Both the position numbers and the translations under genes were made by a program. The notes under the pieces were generated by a model. It saw nothing but the letters and a program-made list of their open reading frames with translations, ran no database searches and had not been told where the DNA came from. Source: CAVUCH01 sp963739995 (GTDB taxonomy: Bacteria > Acidobacteriota > Vicinamibacteria > Vicinamibacterales > JAENWD01). From it: 64,000 nucleotides of DNA. The stretch lies in NCBI GenBank assembly GCA_963739995.1, contig CAVUCH010000019.1, positions 1-64,000 of the forward strand. Reading direction: 5' to 3'. Positions within the stretch are counted from its first letter, which is position 1, and each line of letters starts with the position of its first letter. This document shows, piece by piece, positions 27,591-37,906 of the stretch.

Positions 27591-30500
27591 TCAGTAAGTG
27601 AACTTCAGCACCAGTTCGACGATCCGCGGCCCCGAGAAAGTGTTGAGCACACGGCCGAAGCTGTTCGGCGCGCCGATGTTGGCCGCGTCCTGGCCGAGCG
27701 CGAAATTCGGGTGATTGAACACGTTGAACGCCTCGATCTTGAACGTGGCGTATCGCGTGTCGCCGAAGTGAATGTCCTTGCTCAGGCCAAAATCTACGTT
27801 CCAGTACCCGGGCCCGTGCAGGATGCCGGCGCCCGAGTTGCCGAACTGGCCGACCGGCGCGCTTGCGAAGCAACTGATGTCGAGCCAGATGTCGTCCGGT
27901 CCCGAGGCATCGGTGCTTCCCTCGCAGAGACGATTCGGCCGCTCGTTGGAGCGCGTCGCCTGGAGCGATCGGCCGGTGCTGTCGGTGACCGTCAACGCCA
28001 GCCCGGTGCGCGTCTGAAAGATCGTGTTCAGGTGCCAGCCGCCGAGCACAAGGTCGGCCAGGCCGGAAAGGTCGTGCGTCCTGCCCCTGCCGAACGGCAG
28101 CTCGTAGTTGGCGGCCAGGCTGAACATGTGCCGCACGTCATACGGTGAGGGCCCGTAGTCGCGCAGCGGGTCGGTGCTATCCAGGTAGTAGAACCCCTGC
28201 ACCGCCGTCTGGCCCCAGCCCACACCGTAGTAGCCGACGTTGTCGCTGAGCGCCTTGCCATAGGTGTACGAGGCGAGGAACTCGAGACCATCGGTCGGCC
28301 GCTTGCGCAAGCTGGCCTGCAGGGCGTCGTACTTGCCGACGCCAATCGAGTTGGTGCCGCTCGTCTGCGTGTCCAGGTCCGGGTTCAGGGCATGGAGCGG
28401 ACGACGCTCTGCCAGCGGCCGCCAGGTCTCGACCGGACCGGGATCCGGTTCCGGCTGGTTGAAATCGAACGGCACGACCATGTGGCTCGAACGGCTGCCG
28501 ACATAGCCGATCTGCCCCGACAGCGAATCCGTGAGCTTCCGCTCGACGAAGATGTTCCACTGCTTGGTGAGCTGCGGCCGCAGCTCGGGCGCGAAGATCC
28601 GGTAGAGCGTGCCCGGACCTCCGCTCGTATTCGGCGTGACATCGTCGAAGCCGATCGCCGCAGTACCGGCGCCCGTCGTAGCGTCGAACGATCGCTGGCC
28701 CTCGAAGTTGAACGGTGGATTGGCCGGCAGGCGCAGGTTCTTGCCCGTGCCCTCCATGTACTGCACGATGCCGAAGCCGCCGCGGACGACCCATTTGTCA
28801 GAGGGGGTCCAGGCGGCGCCAATTCGCGGCTCGAAGCCGCCGTAGTACGGATCGTAGAGCGCGCGGCTGTTGCCGCTCTGGCCGGCCAGCAGCAATGCGC
28901 CGGTGTTCAGATCGATGTTCGACTGCCGGTCGTCCTTCTCGACCAGCGGTGAGGTGTACTCCCAGGCCAGGCCCAGGTTCAGCGTCAGATCGTCGCGGAC
29001 ACGGAAATCGTCCTGCGCGAAAACGCCGACCCGGTGCTGCAGGTGGGTGAAGGGTGACACCACGCCGCCGCGGCCCTTGAGCGACACCTGGTCGAGCAGG
29101 AAGTCGGCAAAGCCGAAGCCCGTGAAAGTGCCCGTAGTAGTTGAAGTGGCCAAGGATGCCCTCGTTCCCGGAGTACGAAAAGCCCTGCTGCTGGTACAGC
29201 CAGCGCCCGCCGAACTTCAACTGATGGCGGCCGAGGAACAACGAGTACTTCTCGGTGAGCTGATAGCTCTTGATGTCGTTGAACTGGGCGATGCCGGAGT
29301 CACCGAAGCCGACGCCGCCGCTGATGTCGAAGTTGCTCAGGCCGGCAATCGGCTGCCCGCCGGGAATGCCGACCGACGCGTTGGCGTCGCCGATTCCCGC
29401 CCAGTCCAGCAGACTCGTCTCGAACTTGACTTTGGTATAGCCAAACAGAAACTCGTTCATCGATGTGGTCGAGAGCACGCGGTTCCAATTGAAGGCCAGG
29501 CCGAGGAACGGCGAGTCGTTCGCTCCGACCAGTTGGCTTTCGAGCGCCCGCCGCTCCGGTTCGGACTTGTAGCTCTGGTACGAAAACCGCCCGAAGAAGC
29601 GGTCGGCCGTCGACAGGTTCGCGTCGACTTTGAGGTCGCCCTGATGGGCGCGCAGCTCGTCGGAAAATCCGGTCACCAGGTTGTTCGAGGTACCTGGCAG
29701 AGTCGGCAGCGGATACAGCTGCTGGTCGGCCAGGATCGCCCGTGCGATCGGACTGAACCGCTCCTGTGGAATGCGGTTGCCGGGGAACGGCTGCCCGGTC
29801 TGAGGATCGCGGATCGCGACGTTCACACCCGAGAAGTCGCCCTCGCGCCAGGCGACCGGCGCCACGCTGACGATCTGCTGGCCCGGACGGTCGCGCTGGA
29901 ATCCCTGGTAATCGCCGAAGAAGAACAGCTTGTTCTGGATAATCGGCCCGCCGATGGTGGCGCCGAAGATGTGTTGAGACAGTTCCGGCTTCCTGGCGCC
30001 GCCCCGGTTGTTGTCCCAGGAGTTCGCTGCGAGGCTGCTGTCGCGCCAGTATTCGAACCCGTTGCCGTGGAACTCGTTCGTGCCCGATTTGATGGTGCTG
30101 TTGACCAGCGCGCCGGCGACGTTGCCGTACTCGGCGGAGTAGTTGTTCGTGTCCACACGAACCTCCGCCAGTGCGTCCGGGCTGGGCTGATACGGCAGCA
30201 GGTTGTCGATGGCCTCGTTCATGTCCATGCCGTCGAGCATGAAGTTGTTGCCCTGCTCGCGCTGGCCGTTCACATAGGGCCGGCCCTGCCCGAAGTTCTT
30301 CGGCTCGGTGAAGGTGTCGGGCGCGGTGGTCATGACCCCGGGCAGCAGCAGCGACAGCTGTGAGAAGTTGCGGCCGTTCAGCGGCATCCGCTCGATCGTC
30401 GTCTGCGAGATGACCTCGCCGACGACCGCGTCCTGCGTCTGCAGGATCGGCACGACGCCCGTCACTTCGACGTTTTCAGTGGCGCCAACGGTCAGCGCGA

Positions 30501-30822
30501 TGTCGACGCGCGCGGTCTGCCCCGATTCGAGCCTGATCGCGCTGGTCTCGAACGGCCGGAAGTTCTGCGCATCCGCCCGGACCTTGTAGGTGCCAATCGG
30601 GAGGGCGGCGATGGTGTAGAGCCCCTGCTCGTTGCTGACGGCGGTGTAGGTGACCTGCGTCGCCTCGTTGGTGGCGACTACCGAGACGCCGGGAACCGGG
30701 TTGCCGTCGGTGCTGGTCACAGAGCCGGTAAAGCTGGCGAACTGCGTCTGGGCGCTCACTGGAATGGAGGCCAGCAGCACGAGGCACGTCAGACCGAGCG
30801 CGGGCAGCCATCGTTCGTTCAT
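27591..30822 (-). CDS. TonB-dependent receptor with N-terminal carboxypeptidase-regulatory domain, one frame break
   Basis: About 1,076 residues once repaired. A GGGAGA site precedes the ATG at 30822. A signal peptide ends at SVSAQ; a carboxypeptidase-regulatory-like beta domain follows (FTGSVTSTDGNPVPGVSVVA), then the plug (ERMPLNGRNFSQLSLLLPG, NNFMLDGMDMNEAIDN) and the 22-strand barrel ending in LVLKFTY with the aromatic C-terminus expected for outer-membrane insertion. The frame breaks at plus-strand 29131-29133 (CCC where CC is expected): GHFNYYG continues one base over as TFTGFGFADFLLDQVSLKGR. This is the acidobacterial 'Oar-like' class, likely importing large oligosaccharides or peptides. 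First gene of the series down to 19268. Confidence 0.88.
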
Positions 30823-31273
30823 GATCGTCTCCCGATGATCCGCGAGATGTGGGCTTTCAGACACTCGCCGACACTCGCAGCGCGCCTGTAAGGCCCCGCG
30901 CCTCGCGGGGCTAGTTGGGTCGATCGCCTGAGAATGAGCTGAAGAAACTGCGAGTTTGACCGTACTCATTCCGGCAGCGAAGTCAAGCGATTTCGCTGGA
31001 ATGCATGGGCTGAAACCGGGGCGCTTGGAGACACACGTCGTGCCGGCGCGAAGTGCTATCACAACCTACCCCGCATCGGTCCCGTCTAAGCGGCAATTCG
31101 TCCCTTTCGGCGGGAGGTGTATGGCTGTGCTCCATAGGCCCTGCCGATCGCTCCGCCACCAAGACGTGCTGGACTGCCTGACTCTAGCTATGTCCGCGAC
31201 CTTCGGCTCGACCCGATGACCGCGCTGCGAGACGAAGGCGCCGAGCGTCGCGCCACCGGCCGCCGGGCTCTGC
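30823..31273 (-). other. Upstream region of the TonB operon with a GC-rich hairpin
   Basis: About 450 non-coding bases. GCCCCGCG (30893-30900) and CGCGGGGC (30904-30911) form a perfect 8-bp stem with a three-base loop, 70-90 bases upstream of the TonB start codon, presumably in the leader or promoter. No coding frame is credible. The permease gene downstream (31274) ends here, so the hairpin could also serve as a boundary. Confidence 0.4.
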
Positions 31274-33683
31274 TCACTCCCGGCGCAGCGCGGCGATCGG
31301 GTCCGCGCGCATCGCCCGGCGAGCCGGCACCCAGGATGCCAGCAGCGCCGCCGCGCCAAGGAGCGGCACCACGGCGGCAAACGTCAGCGGGTCCGTGGGG
31401 CTGGTTCCGTACAGCAGCGCCCCCATCACCCGTGTCACCGCCAACGCTCCCACGAGCCCGATCGCGATGCCTGCGCCCGCCAGCACCAGCCCCTGCGCCA
31501 GCACCATGCGCAGCACGTCGGCAGGCTGAGCACCGAGCGCGAGACGGATGCCGATCTCGCGCGTGCGCTGCGCCGCGATATACGCGATCACGCCGTAGAT
31601 GCCGACAGCGCCGAGCAGCAGCGCCACACAGCCGGCGATGGCCAGCATGACCATGGCAAAGGACGTCTGCGCCATCGAATCGGCCACGATCTCATCGAGG
31701 GTCCGAACAGCCGCCAGAGGGAGATCGGGCTCGACCGACCAGACCGCCCTGCGGAGCTCCGCGAGGAACCCCGGCGAGCCCACGCGAGTCGACCGCACGG
31801 CGTACGAGATGATGTTGCGAGGGTAGATCTCGTTGAGCAGCGGCCAGTACACGATAGCGGTCGCCGGTTGATTGAGGCCATCGTCGCGCTCCTGGCCAAC
31901 CACGCCGATCACTTCGTACCAGGTGGGGCCAAATCCACGCACCCGCTTGCCGAGCGCGTTCGCGGGGCTGCGCCAGTACTCGCGTGCGAGGGTCTCGGAG
32001 ATGAGGACGACAGGCCGGACCCGGTGGATGTCGTCCCACGAGATGGCGCGCCCCGCGACGAGGGGATTGCCCATCGTCTCGAAGTAGCCGGGAGCGACGC
32101 TCTTGAACCGCCGGAAGGGTGGCAGCCGACCTTCGGGCACTTCGACATGCTCCACGACCAGCGGATTGGTGTTGTCTTCGCCGTCCATTGTGATCGAAGA
32201 CGAGAGACCAACTGACATGACGCCCGGCACCTGCTCCAGGCTCCGGATGATCTGCTCGTGCCTGCGCGCGAACTGTTCGCCGTTGCGGGTGATGTCCTCC
32301 GGAATGGCGAGCTGGAACGTCTGCACCTCTTCGGGGCGCGTGAACCCCGGATGGACCTGCCGCATGGCGACGAACGTCCGAATCATCAGGCCCGAGACAA
32401 TCAGCAGCATCAGGGCGAGCGCGACTTCTGCCACGACCAGCGTGTTGCGCGTGCGGAGCCGCGCAGGAGCATCGCTCGAGGATCGGCCGCCGTCCTTGAG
32501 CGTCGTGGTGTTCAGGGCCCCGAATCGCACGACCGGTACGAGGCCGAACAGCACGCCGGACAGCAGCGCGATCGCGCTCGCGAAGAGCAGGACGATCGGG
32601 TCGATGCCGATCTCGTCCACACGCGGCAGCCGGGCGGGCGCCATCCTGCGCAGCAGGCCGATGGCGGCCTGGGTGAAGGCCAGACCGAGGACGCCGGCCG
32701 CGAGTCCCAGCAGTACCGGCTTCCGACAACAGCTCGCGCGCAATGCGGCCGGGACTTGCGCCCAGCACCGCACGCATCGCCAGCTCCTGCTGGCGGCCCT
32801 CGGCTCGTACGAGAAAGAGGTTGGCCACGTTCGCGCAGGCGATGAGCAGCACGACCCCGACGGCTCCCAGGAGGACCCACAGGACACGCCCGATGTCTCC
32901 GGTGACGTCTTCGGACAGCGGTCGCACGTTCGGGCGCAGCTGGAGCCGTTCGTGTCCCTCTTTGAGGAAAGGGATCATGCGCGCGACGTCCGCGTTGGCT
33001 TGCGAGAGCGTGACACCCGGCTTCAGCCGGGCCAGCGCCTGGAAGTCGAACATCACGAAGCTCACGCGTTCGAGCTGCATCGGGAGCAGCAGGTCCGGAT
33101 TGACGCGCAGGAACCTGAAAGAGGCGGGCAGCACGCCGATGATCTCGCCGACCGCACCGTCGATGTCGATCGGTGTACCGAGGACATCCGGGGCGCCGCC
33201 GAACTTGCGCTGCCAGTAGCCGTGGGTCAGGACCACCCGCAGCGCGCCGCCCGGGGCGTCGTCCTCCTTGCTGAAGAGGCGGCCAATTGCCGGCTGCACG
33301 CGCAGAAGCGGCAGTGTCGTGTGCGTGACGGACAGCACCTCGGCGCGCTCCGGCTCGCCGCGCCCGGTGATCGACACCTGGTTGGCCTCCCATCCGCCGA
33401 TGTCCTCGAATACCCGCTGGTTGTCGCGGTATGTGAAGTACGTCGCGGGGCCCTGGTTCATCACCGCCAGGTTGACTGCCCCGCCGCGGTGATACACGCC
33501 GACCAGCCGCTCGGGCTCGTCGAAGGGCAGCGGCTTCAGTAACACGCCATTGACCACGCTGAAGATGGCCGTAGTGGCGCCGATGCCGAGCGCCAGCGTC
33601 AGCACCGCCACGAGCGTGAATCCAGGCTGGGCGACGAGCCGGCGACTTGCGTACCGAACGTCCTGCCAGAGATTGGCAAACAT
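31274..33683 (-). CDS. ADOP-type permease (MacB periplasmic + FtsX domains), one frame break
   Basis: About 800 residues once repaired. It opens with DVRYASRRLVAQPGFTLVAV, then TLALGIGATTAIFSVVNGVL, the conserved first helix of acidobacterial 'ADOP' permeases; a MacB periplasmic domain, an FtsX helix trio (GAVGVVLLIACANVANLFLV), a second periplasmic domain and a final FtsX unit ending ARRAMRADPIAALRRE follow. ADOPs resemble MacB permeases without a fused ATPase; the transported substrate is unknown. The frame breaks at plus-strand 32713-32717, where CAGTACC should have one C less: ARELLSEA joins VLLGLAAGVLG. A perfect palindrome lies 65 bases upstream of the start. No ATPase gene is adjacent. 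Confidence 0.87.
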
Positions 33684-33747
33684 GAGCCACGTCCTCCCCT
33701 TGCACCCCTTGCAGACAGGTCGGCCGGGATTGTCACGCCCCGGCGCA

Positions 33748-33765
33748 GTGCTAACTACTTAGCAC
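33748..33765 (-). promoter_or_regulatory. Palindromic operator candidate upstream of the permease
   Basis: The minus strand reads GTGCTAAGTAGTTAGCAC: two perfect 7-bp arms with a 4-base spacer, ending 65 bases before the permease start. The A/T-richness in a very GC-rich setting and the size fit a dimeric repressor such as BlaI/MecI or PadR. Which regulator binds it is not shown. Confidence 0.5.
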
Positions 33766-33886
33766 GAATCGGCCATCGCATGCGCCGCTGCCGAGCAGAC
33801 GGCGGGAACAGGTGGCAGGCCGTAAGGTACACTGCATGTAACCCTCTGTTTGATTTCAGGATTCGCACCTGATCTGGCAGCCATAG

Positions 33887-34579
33887 ATGAGCGTCGCCGC
33901 AGGCCTATCGGGCACAGTGACCTTCGAGAGTCTTCCGGCCGATGTGGCTGCGGGCTGCGTTCGGCTCGGCCAGGCCGTATCTGTTCGACGCGGCAGTGTC
34001 CTGGCGCGACAGGGCGAGGAGGCGGTTCGCTGTTACTACGTGCGCAGCGGATTCGGGAGAGTGCTATCGATCTCGCCTCAGGGTCACGAGATCCTCGTCG
34101 GCTTCATCGGACCTCGCGATGTCATCGGGCAGTCAGCCGCGGTGGAGTCCGAGGATCGCTATCTGGCAACAACAGTTGCCTCCGAGCCCATGGAACTCGT
34201 CGCATGGAACCGTGAGGTGGCGCTCCAGCTTGCGGATCGCTTTCCCGAGGTTCACGCCCGGCTCGACGCGCTGCTCGTCCGGAACGTCCGCACCCTGATG
34301 AAGCGGATTCATACCGTCAGCGAAGGGAAAATTCCCCGGCGCCTCGCGAGCGCGCTCCTGGAGTTGGCGGCCCGGCACGGGACGCGCCACGAGGCCGTGA
34401 TCGTCATCGAGCCGCGCGTCACACGCGAGGACCTCTCGCGGCTCACAGGGACGACGTTGTATACGGTCAGCCGCGTGCTCGCCAGCTGGCAGGTTCGCGG
34501 CCTTCTGACGTCCCGGCGCGGACGCATACAGTTGATCGACCTGTCAGGCCTCCGAATGCTGGCGCGAGGCAACGATTGA
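33887..34579 (+). CDS. Crp/Fnr-family transcriptional regulator
   Basis: A 230-residue regulator: an N-terminal cyclic-nucleotide-binding-type beta roll (RGSVLARQGEEAVRCYYVRSGFGRVL, then LVGFIGPRDVIGQSA), the long dimer helix (about 125-150) and a C-terminal Crp-type winged helix (VTREDLSRLTGTTLYTVSRVLASWQVRGLL). No cysteine cluster for an Fe-S centre is present, so it is not a classical FNR oxygen sensor. The next gene downstream encodes a hemerythrin-like protein; such pairs are common in nitric-oxide or oxygen stress responses, which is a plausible role here. Confidence 0.9.
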   Translation: MSVAAGLSGTVTFESLPADVAAGCVRLGQAVSVRRGSVLARQGEEAVRCYYVRSGFGRVLSISPQGHEILVGFIGPRDVIGQSAAVESEDRYLATTVASEPMELVAWNREVALQLADRFPEVHARLDALLVRNVRTLMKRIHTVSEGKIPRRLASALLELAARHGTRHEAVIVIEPRVTREDLSRLTGTTLYTVSRVLASWQVRGLLTSRRGRIQLIDLSGLRMLARGND

Positions 34580-34649
34580 AGGTCCGCCGGCATCATTGCG
34601 CCCCATCAACGACAGCGATGGCACTAAACGGCTAGCTTTGGGAGTCGCC

Positions 34650-34670
34650 CCGCACGGTTGTTCCGTGCGG
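34650..34670. promoter_or_regulatory. Perfect hairpin between crp/fnr and hemerythrin genes
   Basis: CCGCACGG-TTGTT-CCGTGCGG: an 8-bp perfect stem with a 5-base loop, 20 bases upstream of the hemerythrin-like start codon. No T-run follows, so it is more likely a leader structure or operator than an intrinsic terminator. Confidence 0.45.
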
Positions 34671-34689
34671 TCGGTGACGTACCCAAAGT

Positions 34690-35241
34690 ATGCGCAATTA
34701 CACATATCCGACACCGTTGCCGTGCCAAACGGACTGGGCATCGCGGCCCTTGACCGAGCTCGTCACCCACCTGAGCCGGACGTATCGGCGCGCGACGCGA
34801 CACCGGACCCACGCGATCACGGTGCGCCTCAGGCAGATGCGTCCGTTCGAGCACGACGTACGGCACGCTGAGCTCGCTCGGCTGGCGTACACATTCGGGC
34901 TTCTCGATGACGGCATCGAGGAGCACCTCTGGCTCGAAGATGATGTCCTGTGTCCGGCTATCGTCAAGCTGGAGCGCCCTGGGAGTTCCCTCGACTCTGG
35001 CGCCTGCGAGGCTCTGTGTCAGATGGTCATCAAGGTGGCTGACGAACACAGACGAATCCGCACCATGGTGGATCAGCTCGTGCGCGCAGTCGACGCGATG
35101 CCGGGCCCGCCGTCGCCCTGCGAGCAGGCCTTGCTCGTGAACGATCTCGAAATGCTCGGGCTGATCCTCAACGAGCAAATGGATTTCGAGGATGGATCCC
35201 TGTGGCCGCGGGCCCTGGACCTCTATCAACAACGATCATAG
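34690..35241 (+). CDS. Hemerythrin-like (RIC/YtfE-type) protein with altered ligand set
   Basis: A 183-residue four-helix protein similar to the C-terminal hemerythrin domain of iron-sulfur repair proteins. Recognisable are the DWASRPLTELVTHLSRTY entry, EEHLWLEDDVLCPAI (His and Glu ligands spaced HxxxE) and ADEHRRIRTMVDQL. The last helix, usually HIxxENxxLFPRA, reads QMDFEDGSLWPRA, so an expected iron-ligand histidine is replaced by glutamine. The N-terminal ScdA domain is absent. It may bind a single or no iron. Co-located with a Crp/Fnr regulator; a nitrosative or oxidative stress role is inferred. Confidence 0.72.
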   Translation: MRNYTYPTPLPCQTDWASRPLTELVTHLSRTYRRATRHRTHAITVRLRQMRPFEHDVRHAELARLAYTFGLLDDGIEEHLWLEDDVLCPAIVKLERPGSSLDSGACEALCQMVIKVADEHRRIRTMVDQLVRAVDAMPGPPSPCEQALLVNDLEMLGLILNEQMDFEDGSLWPRALDLYQQRS

Positions 35242-35369
35242 CGAACGTCCCGCCGCCCTGCGTCGGAACGTGACCTTCGCGGCCAGGCACCTCGCGCCCG
35301 CGGCCACCCGGTCCCCGCGCAAACCAGAACGCCTGCGGGCCGGACGCCGACCGCGAGAGCCCGTTGCCG

Positions 35370-35891
35370 TCACCGTCGTCGCCAGGTGGCGGTGGCGGTG
35401 ACGTTCCCGGAGGCGTCCATCGACGACAACCGGAGCAGATCGCCCTCGAACGCGTACCGCCGCCGCCGCTCGGGCGACAGCACTGCGTTCGGATCCACGT
35501 TGCCGGTCATGTCCGTCAGCTTCAACTCGCTGTTGGCGGCGTCAATGACAGCCTTGCCCTCGAACTCGAGCACCCCCCCGCTCTGGGCAGCCTCCGGCGC
35601 GTACGAGTCACTCGTGCGGGCCTCGATCTTGAGGTTTCCGTACTTGTCGTAGGTGAGGGAGCCCTGGGCCGCCACCGTCACGGGAGCGGCCCCGCCCTTC
35701 GGCGTGACCGCCAGCGATACGAGATCCCATGTCCCTTCGAGCTGGCGCCGGACTGCTTCGACTGAACCGGGACCGGTGTCGACGTCGCCCCCCTTGATGG
35801 GGCGCTCCCGGGGCGCCGCCGCGCACCCTGTGCCGATCACGACCGCGGCAACCGTCGCGATCACTCGTTTGCTCGAGAGCCAGTCAAACAT
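35370..35891 (-). CDS. Lipoprotein with lipocalin-like domain
   Basis: A 173-residue probable lipoprotein: a basic start, hydrophobic segment VIATVAAVVIGTGC with a lipobox ending at Cys23, then a strand-rich domain opening LEGTWDLVSLAVTPKGG, the usual entry of small lipocalin-like/DUF4488-type domains. It ends TATATWRRR. No partner is obvious; the gene converges on the hemerythrin-like gene. Confidence 0.75.
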   Translation of the reverse strand: MFDWLSSKRVIATVAAVVIGTGCAAAPRERPIKGGDVDTGPGSVEAVRRQLEGTWDLVSLAVTPKGGAAPVTVAAQGSLTYDKYGNLKIEARTSDSYAPEAAQSGGVLEFEGKAVIDAANSELKLTDMTGNVDPNAVLSPERRRRYAFEGDLLRLSSMDASGNVTATATWRRR

Positions 35892-36207
35892 GCGTCCCCC
35901 AACGAGCAGAAGCTCCGCTCAGAGTCGGCACCCCGGCACAGCACCATCGTGTGCGCCGGATGCGAAGGTGAATCGGACACGGCCACCGGTGCGGTGCCCG
36001 GTTTCAGGTGCCCGTATTAATAGCAGAACTTCGAGTACATCGCGACGGGTGGCTGCACGACCTGCAGGGCCAGCGCGCCTCGATGAACTCTACAGAAGCT
36101 CCTCCGAGCGTGGTCCAGGTCGAGCGTTTCCGTTGCGCCGTTACTCGTGAACGTCCTGCCTCCGGTCAGGTGACAGCCTCGACCGTTGCGTTCACGCTCG
36201 CCCACGG
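35892..36207. other. Intergenic region, no supported gene
   Basis: About 315 bases between the lipoprotein start and the MFS stop, both on the minus strand, so it should hold the lipoprotein promoter. I see no strong repeat or palindrome and no credible coding frame. Confidence 0.4.
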
Positions 36208-37503
36208 CTACTTCGACTCGTGCCGAAGGCCAGATTGCACCCCTCCTTCGGAAAAGATCGGCTGCCTGGGGTCCACGACTGTCCAGCAGAACGCGCCCAC
36301 CAGGAACAGCACGCCCATCAGATAGAGAGGCAGGTTCCAGCTGCCGAACCACTCCACCGAATAGGCAACGATGAGCGGATTGAGCATCGCGGCAAGATTC
36401 CCGACCGAGTTCATCGTCGCGCCCACGACGCCCACGTGGTTGCGTCCCACCTCGATGACCGTGGCCCACGCGGCGCCGAGGGTGAACATGGTCACACCCG
36501 TCGCGATGGCAATGAGGGCGGCGGCCACCACCGGCGTTGACGAGCGCGCGGCGGCCAGCAACGTGAGGCCCACAAACACATACGCCACAGCACCCAACCC
36601 GCAGCGTCCGATGCGGAGGCCATAGCGCGACACCAGCCGGTCGGTCACGAGTCCGCCAAGCAGATCTCCGGGCATGCTGACGATGAGCGGCAACCCCGCA
36701 AAGATGCCGAGACTGGTCGCGTCGAAACCATGCCGCTGCCGCAGATAGGTCGGCAGCCACGTGATGCAGAAGTAGAAGATCATGCAGTTCGGGATGTACA
36801 TGACCGAGAGCGCAATCATGTTTCTGCTGACCACCAGCGCGCGCCAATACTCACGTCCCGCCGAATGGCCCGTTTCCGCGAGACGGTCCGCGACAATCGT
36901 CTGCAGTTCCGCGGCGTTTACGGCGGAATGCTCCGATGGATCGTTTCGGAACCATGTGGCCCACACCGCCACCCACACGAAACCGAGCGTGCCGAACGAG
37001 ACAAAAATCGCCCGCCACGACAGGAAGTGGAGCAGCCAGAGCACCAGTGCCGGCGTCAGGCCGCCGACGAGGTGCGCACCCGCGAAGAAGATGCCCTGGA
37101 CCGTTCCCCGTTCGCGCCGGGGAATCCAGCGGGAAAACGTCCGCGCGACGCACGGCCAGGCGCCGGCTTCACCGGCCCCAAAGAGAAACCGGACGATCAG
37201 CAGGACGGGATAGCTGAACGCGGCGCCTGTTGCCGCCGTGAGGCACGACCACCAGATCACGATACGCGACAGCACGGCCCGCGTGCCCTTCCGGTCTGCC
37301 CACCACGCCGTGGGAATCTCGAACAGCGCATATGCCAGCTGAAAGACTGTGAAGACGTAACCCATCTGGACGGTCGTCAGTCCAAGGTCGCGCATGATCC
37401 CTGGCGCCAGGCTCGCGATGCAGGCGCGATCCAGGTACATAATCATCGCAAGCGTGGTGCCGAGGGCAACGACGCGATACCGCGCGTGAGTGGGCGCAGC
37501 CAT
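36208..37503 (-). CDS. MFS transporter, ACS (hexuronate/anion:cation symporter)-like
   Basis: A 431-residue major facilitator with 12 predicted helices. The first helix pair is MYLDRACIASLAPGIMRDLGL followed by QMGYVFTVFQLAYALFEIPTA, and the A-motif loop is WWADRKGTRAVL, as in the ExuT/GudP/ACS subfamily that imports sugar acids. FRFLFGAGEAGAWPC-like helix 4 (VRFLFGAGEAGAWPCVARTF) matches too. Monocistronic. A sugar-acid substrate fits the carbohydrate enzymes of the window but is inferred. Confidence 0.88.
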   Translation of the reverse strand: MAAPTHARYRVVALGTTLAMIMYLDRACIASLAPGIMRDLGLTTVQMGYVFTVFQLAYALFEIPTAWWADRKGTRAVLSRIVIWWSCLTAATGAAFSYPVLLIVRFLFGAGEAGAWPCVARTFSRWIPRRERGTVQGIFFAGAHLVGGLTPALVLWLLHFLSWRAIFVSFGTLGFVWVAVWATWFRNDPSEHSAVNAAELQTIVADRLAETGHSAGREYWRALVVSRNMIALSVMYIPNCMIFYFCITWLPTYLRQRHGFDATSLGIFAGLPLIVSMPGDLLGGLVTDRLVSRYGLRIGRCGLGAVAYVFVGLTLLAAARSSTPVVAAALIAIATGVTMFTLGAAWATVIEVGRNHVGVVGATMNSVGNLAAMLNPLIVAYSVEWFGSWNLPLYLMGVLFLVGAFCWTVVDPRQPIFSEGGVQSGLRHESK

Positions 37504-37627
37504 AGCCGCGCACTATATGCGAACTTCACGAGCTCGAGCAGCATGGCCAATGCGAATCAGCATGGGGCCCTCTTGTGCGCCTTGCGGTTTCCCGGACGTG
37601 GCCCTCGGCTGACGCGCACAGGGTGGC

Positions 37628-37787
37628 GCAGCCCGTGGTGAAAGACCGGCGTCGCACCGAGGGCGCGGAGGCGCCCCGCCGGCAAGGCGCGACGACCGAG
37701 AATACCGGGCAGTATTTGAGGAAGAGCAACGCAGCCGGCGGGGATGCATCGGCGGCCGAATGCAGCCGGCCTTTCACCACGGGCTGC
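37628..37787. repeat. MITE-like element with 22-bp terminal inverted repeats (copy A)
   Basis: Left end 37628-37649 (GCAGCCCGTGGTGAAAGACC..) and right end 37766-37787 are inverted copies with one mismatch in 22. Inside, CCCCGCCGGC (37674-37683) pairs perfectly with GCCGGCGGGG (37734-37743), and AATAC/GTATT flank the centre (37701-37715). The core matches 46887-46977 and 50455-50545. No transposase is encoded. It lies between the MFS gene and the divergent permease. Confidence 0.75.
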
Positions 37788-37906
37788 TAGTCGGCGAGCA
37801 GGTGTCGACACCCTTCCGGTACCTCATTCAACGCCGGTCGGCATCGAAAGCGAGCGGCTCGTCCCCGCCCAAAACATCCGCATCGGATCGACCGTATACG
37901 GCAGCC

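Noticed and set aside
37760..37906. Longer N-terminus for the intact ADOP permease
   Set aside because: The frame is open, but the first codons are repeat element A and the family sequence begins precisely at the Met at 37907.
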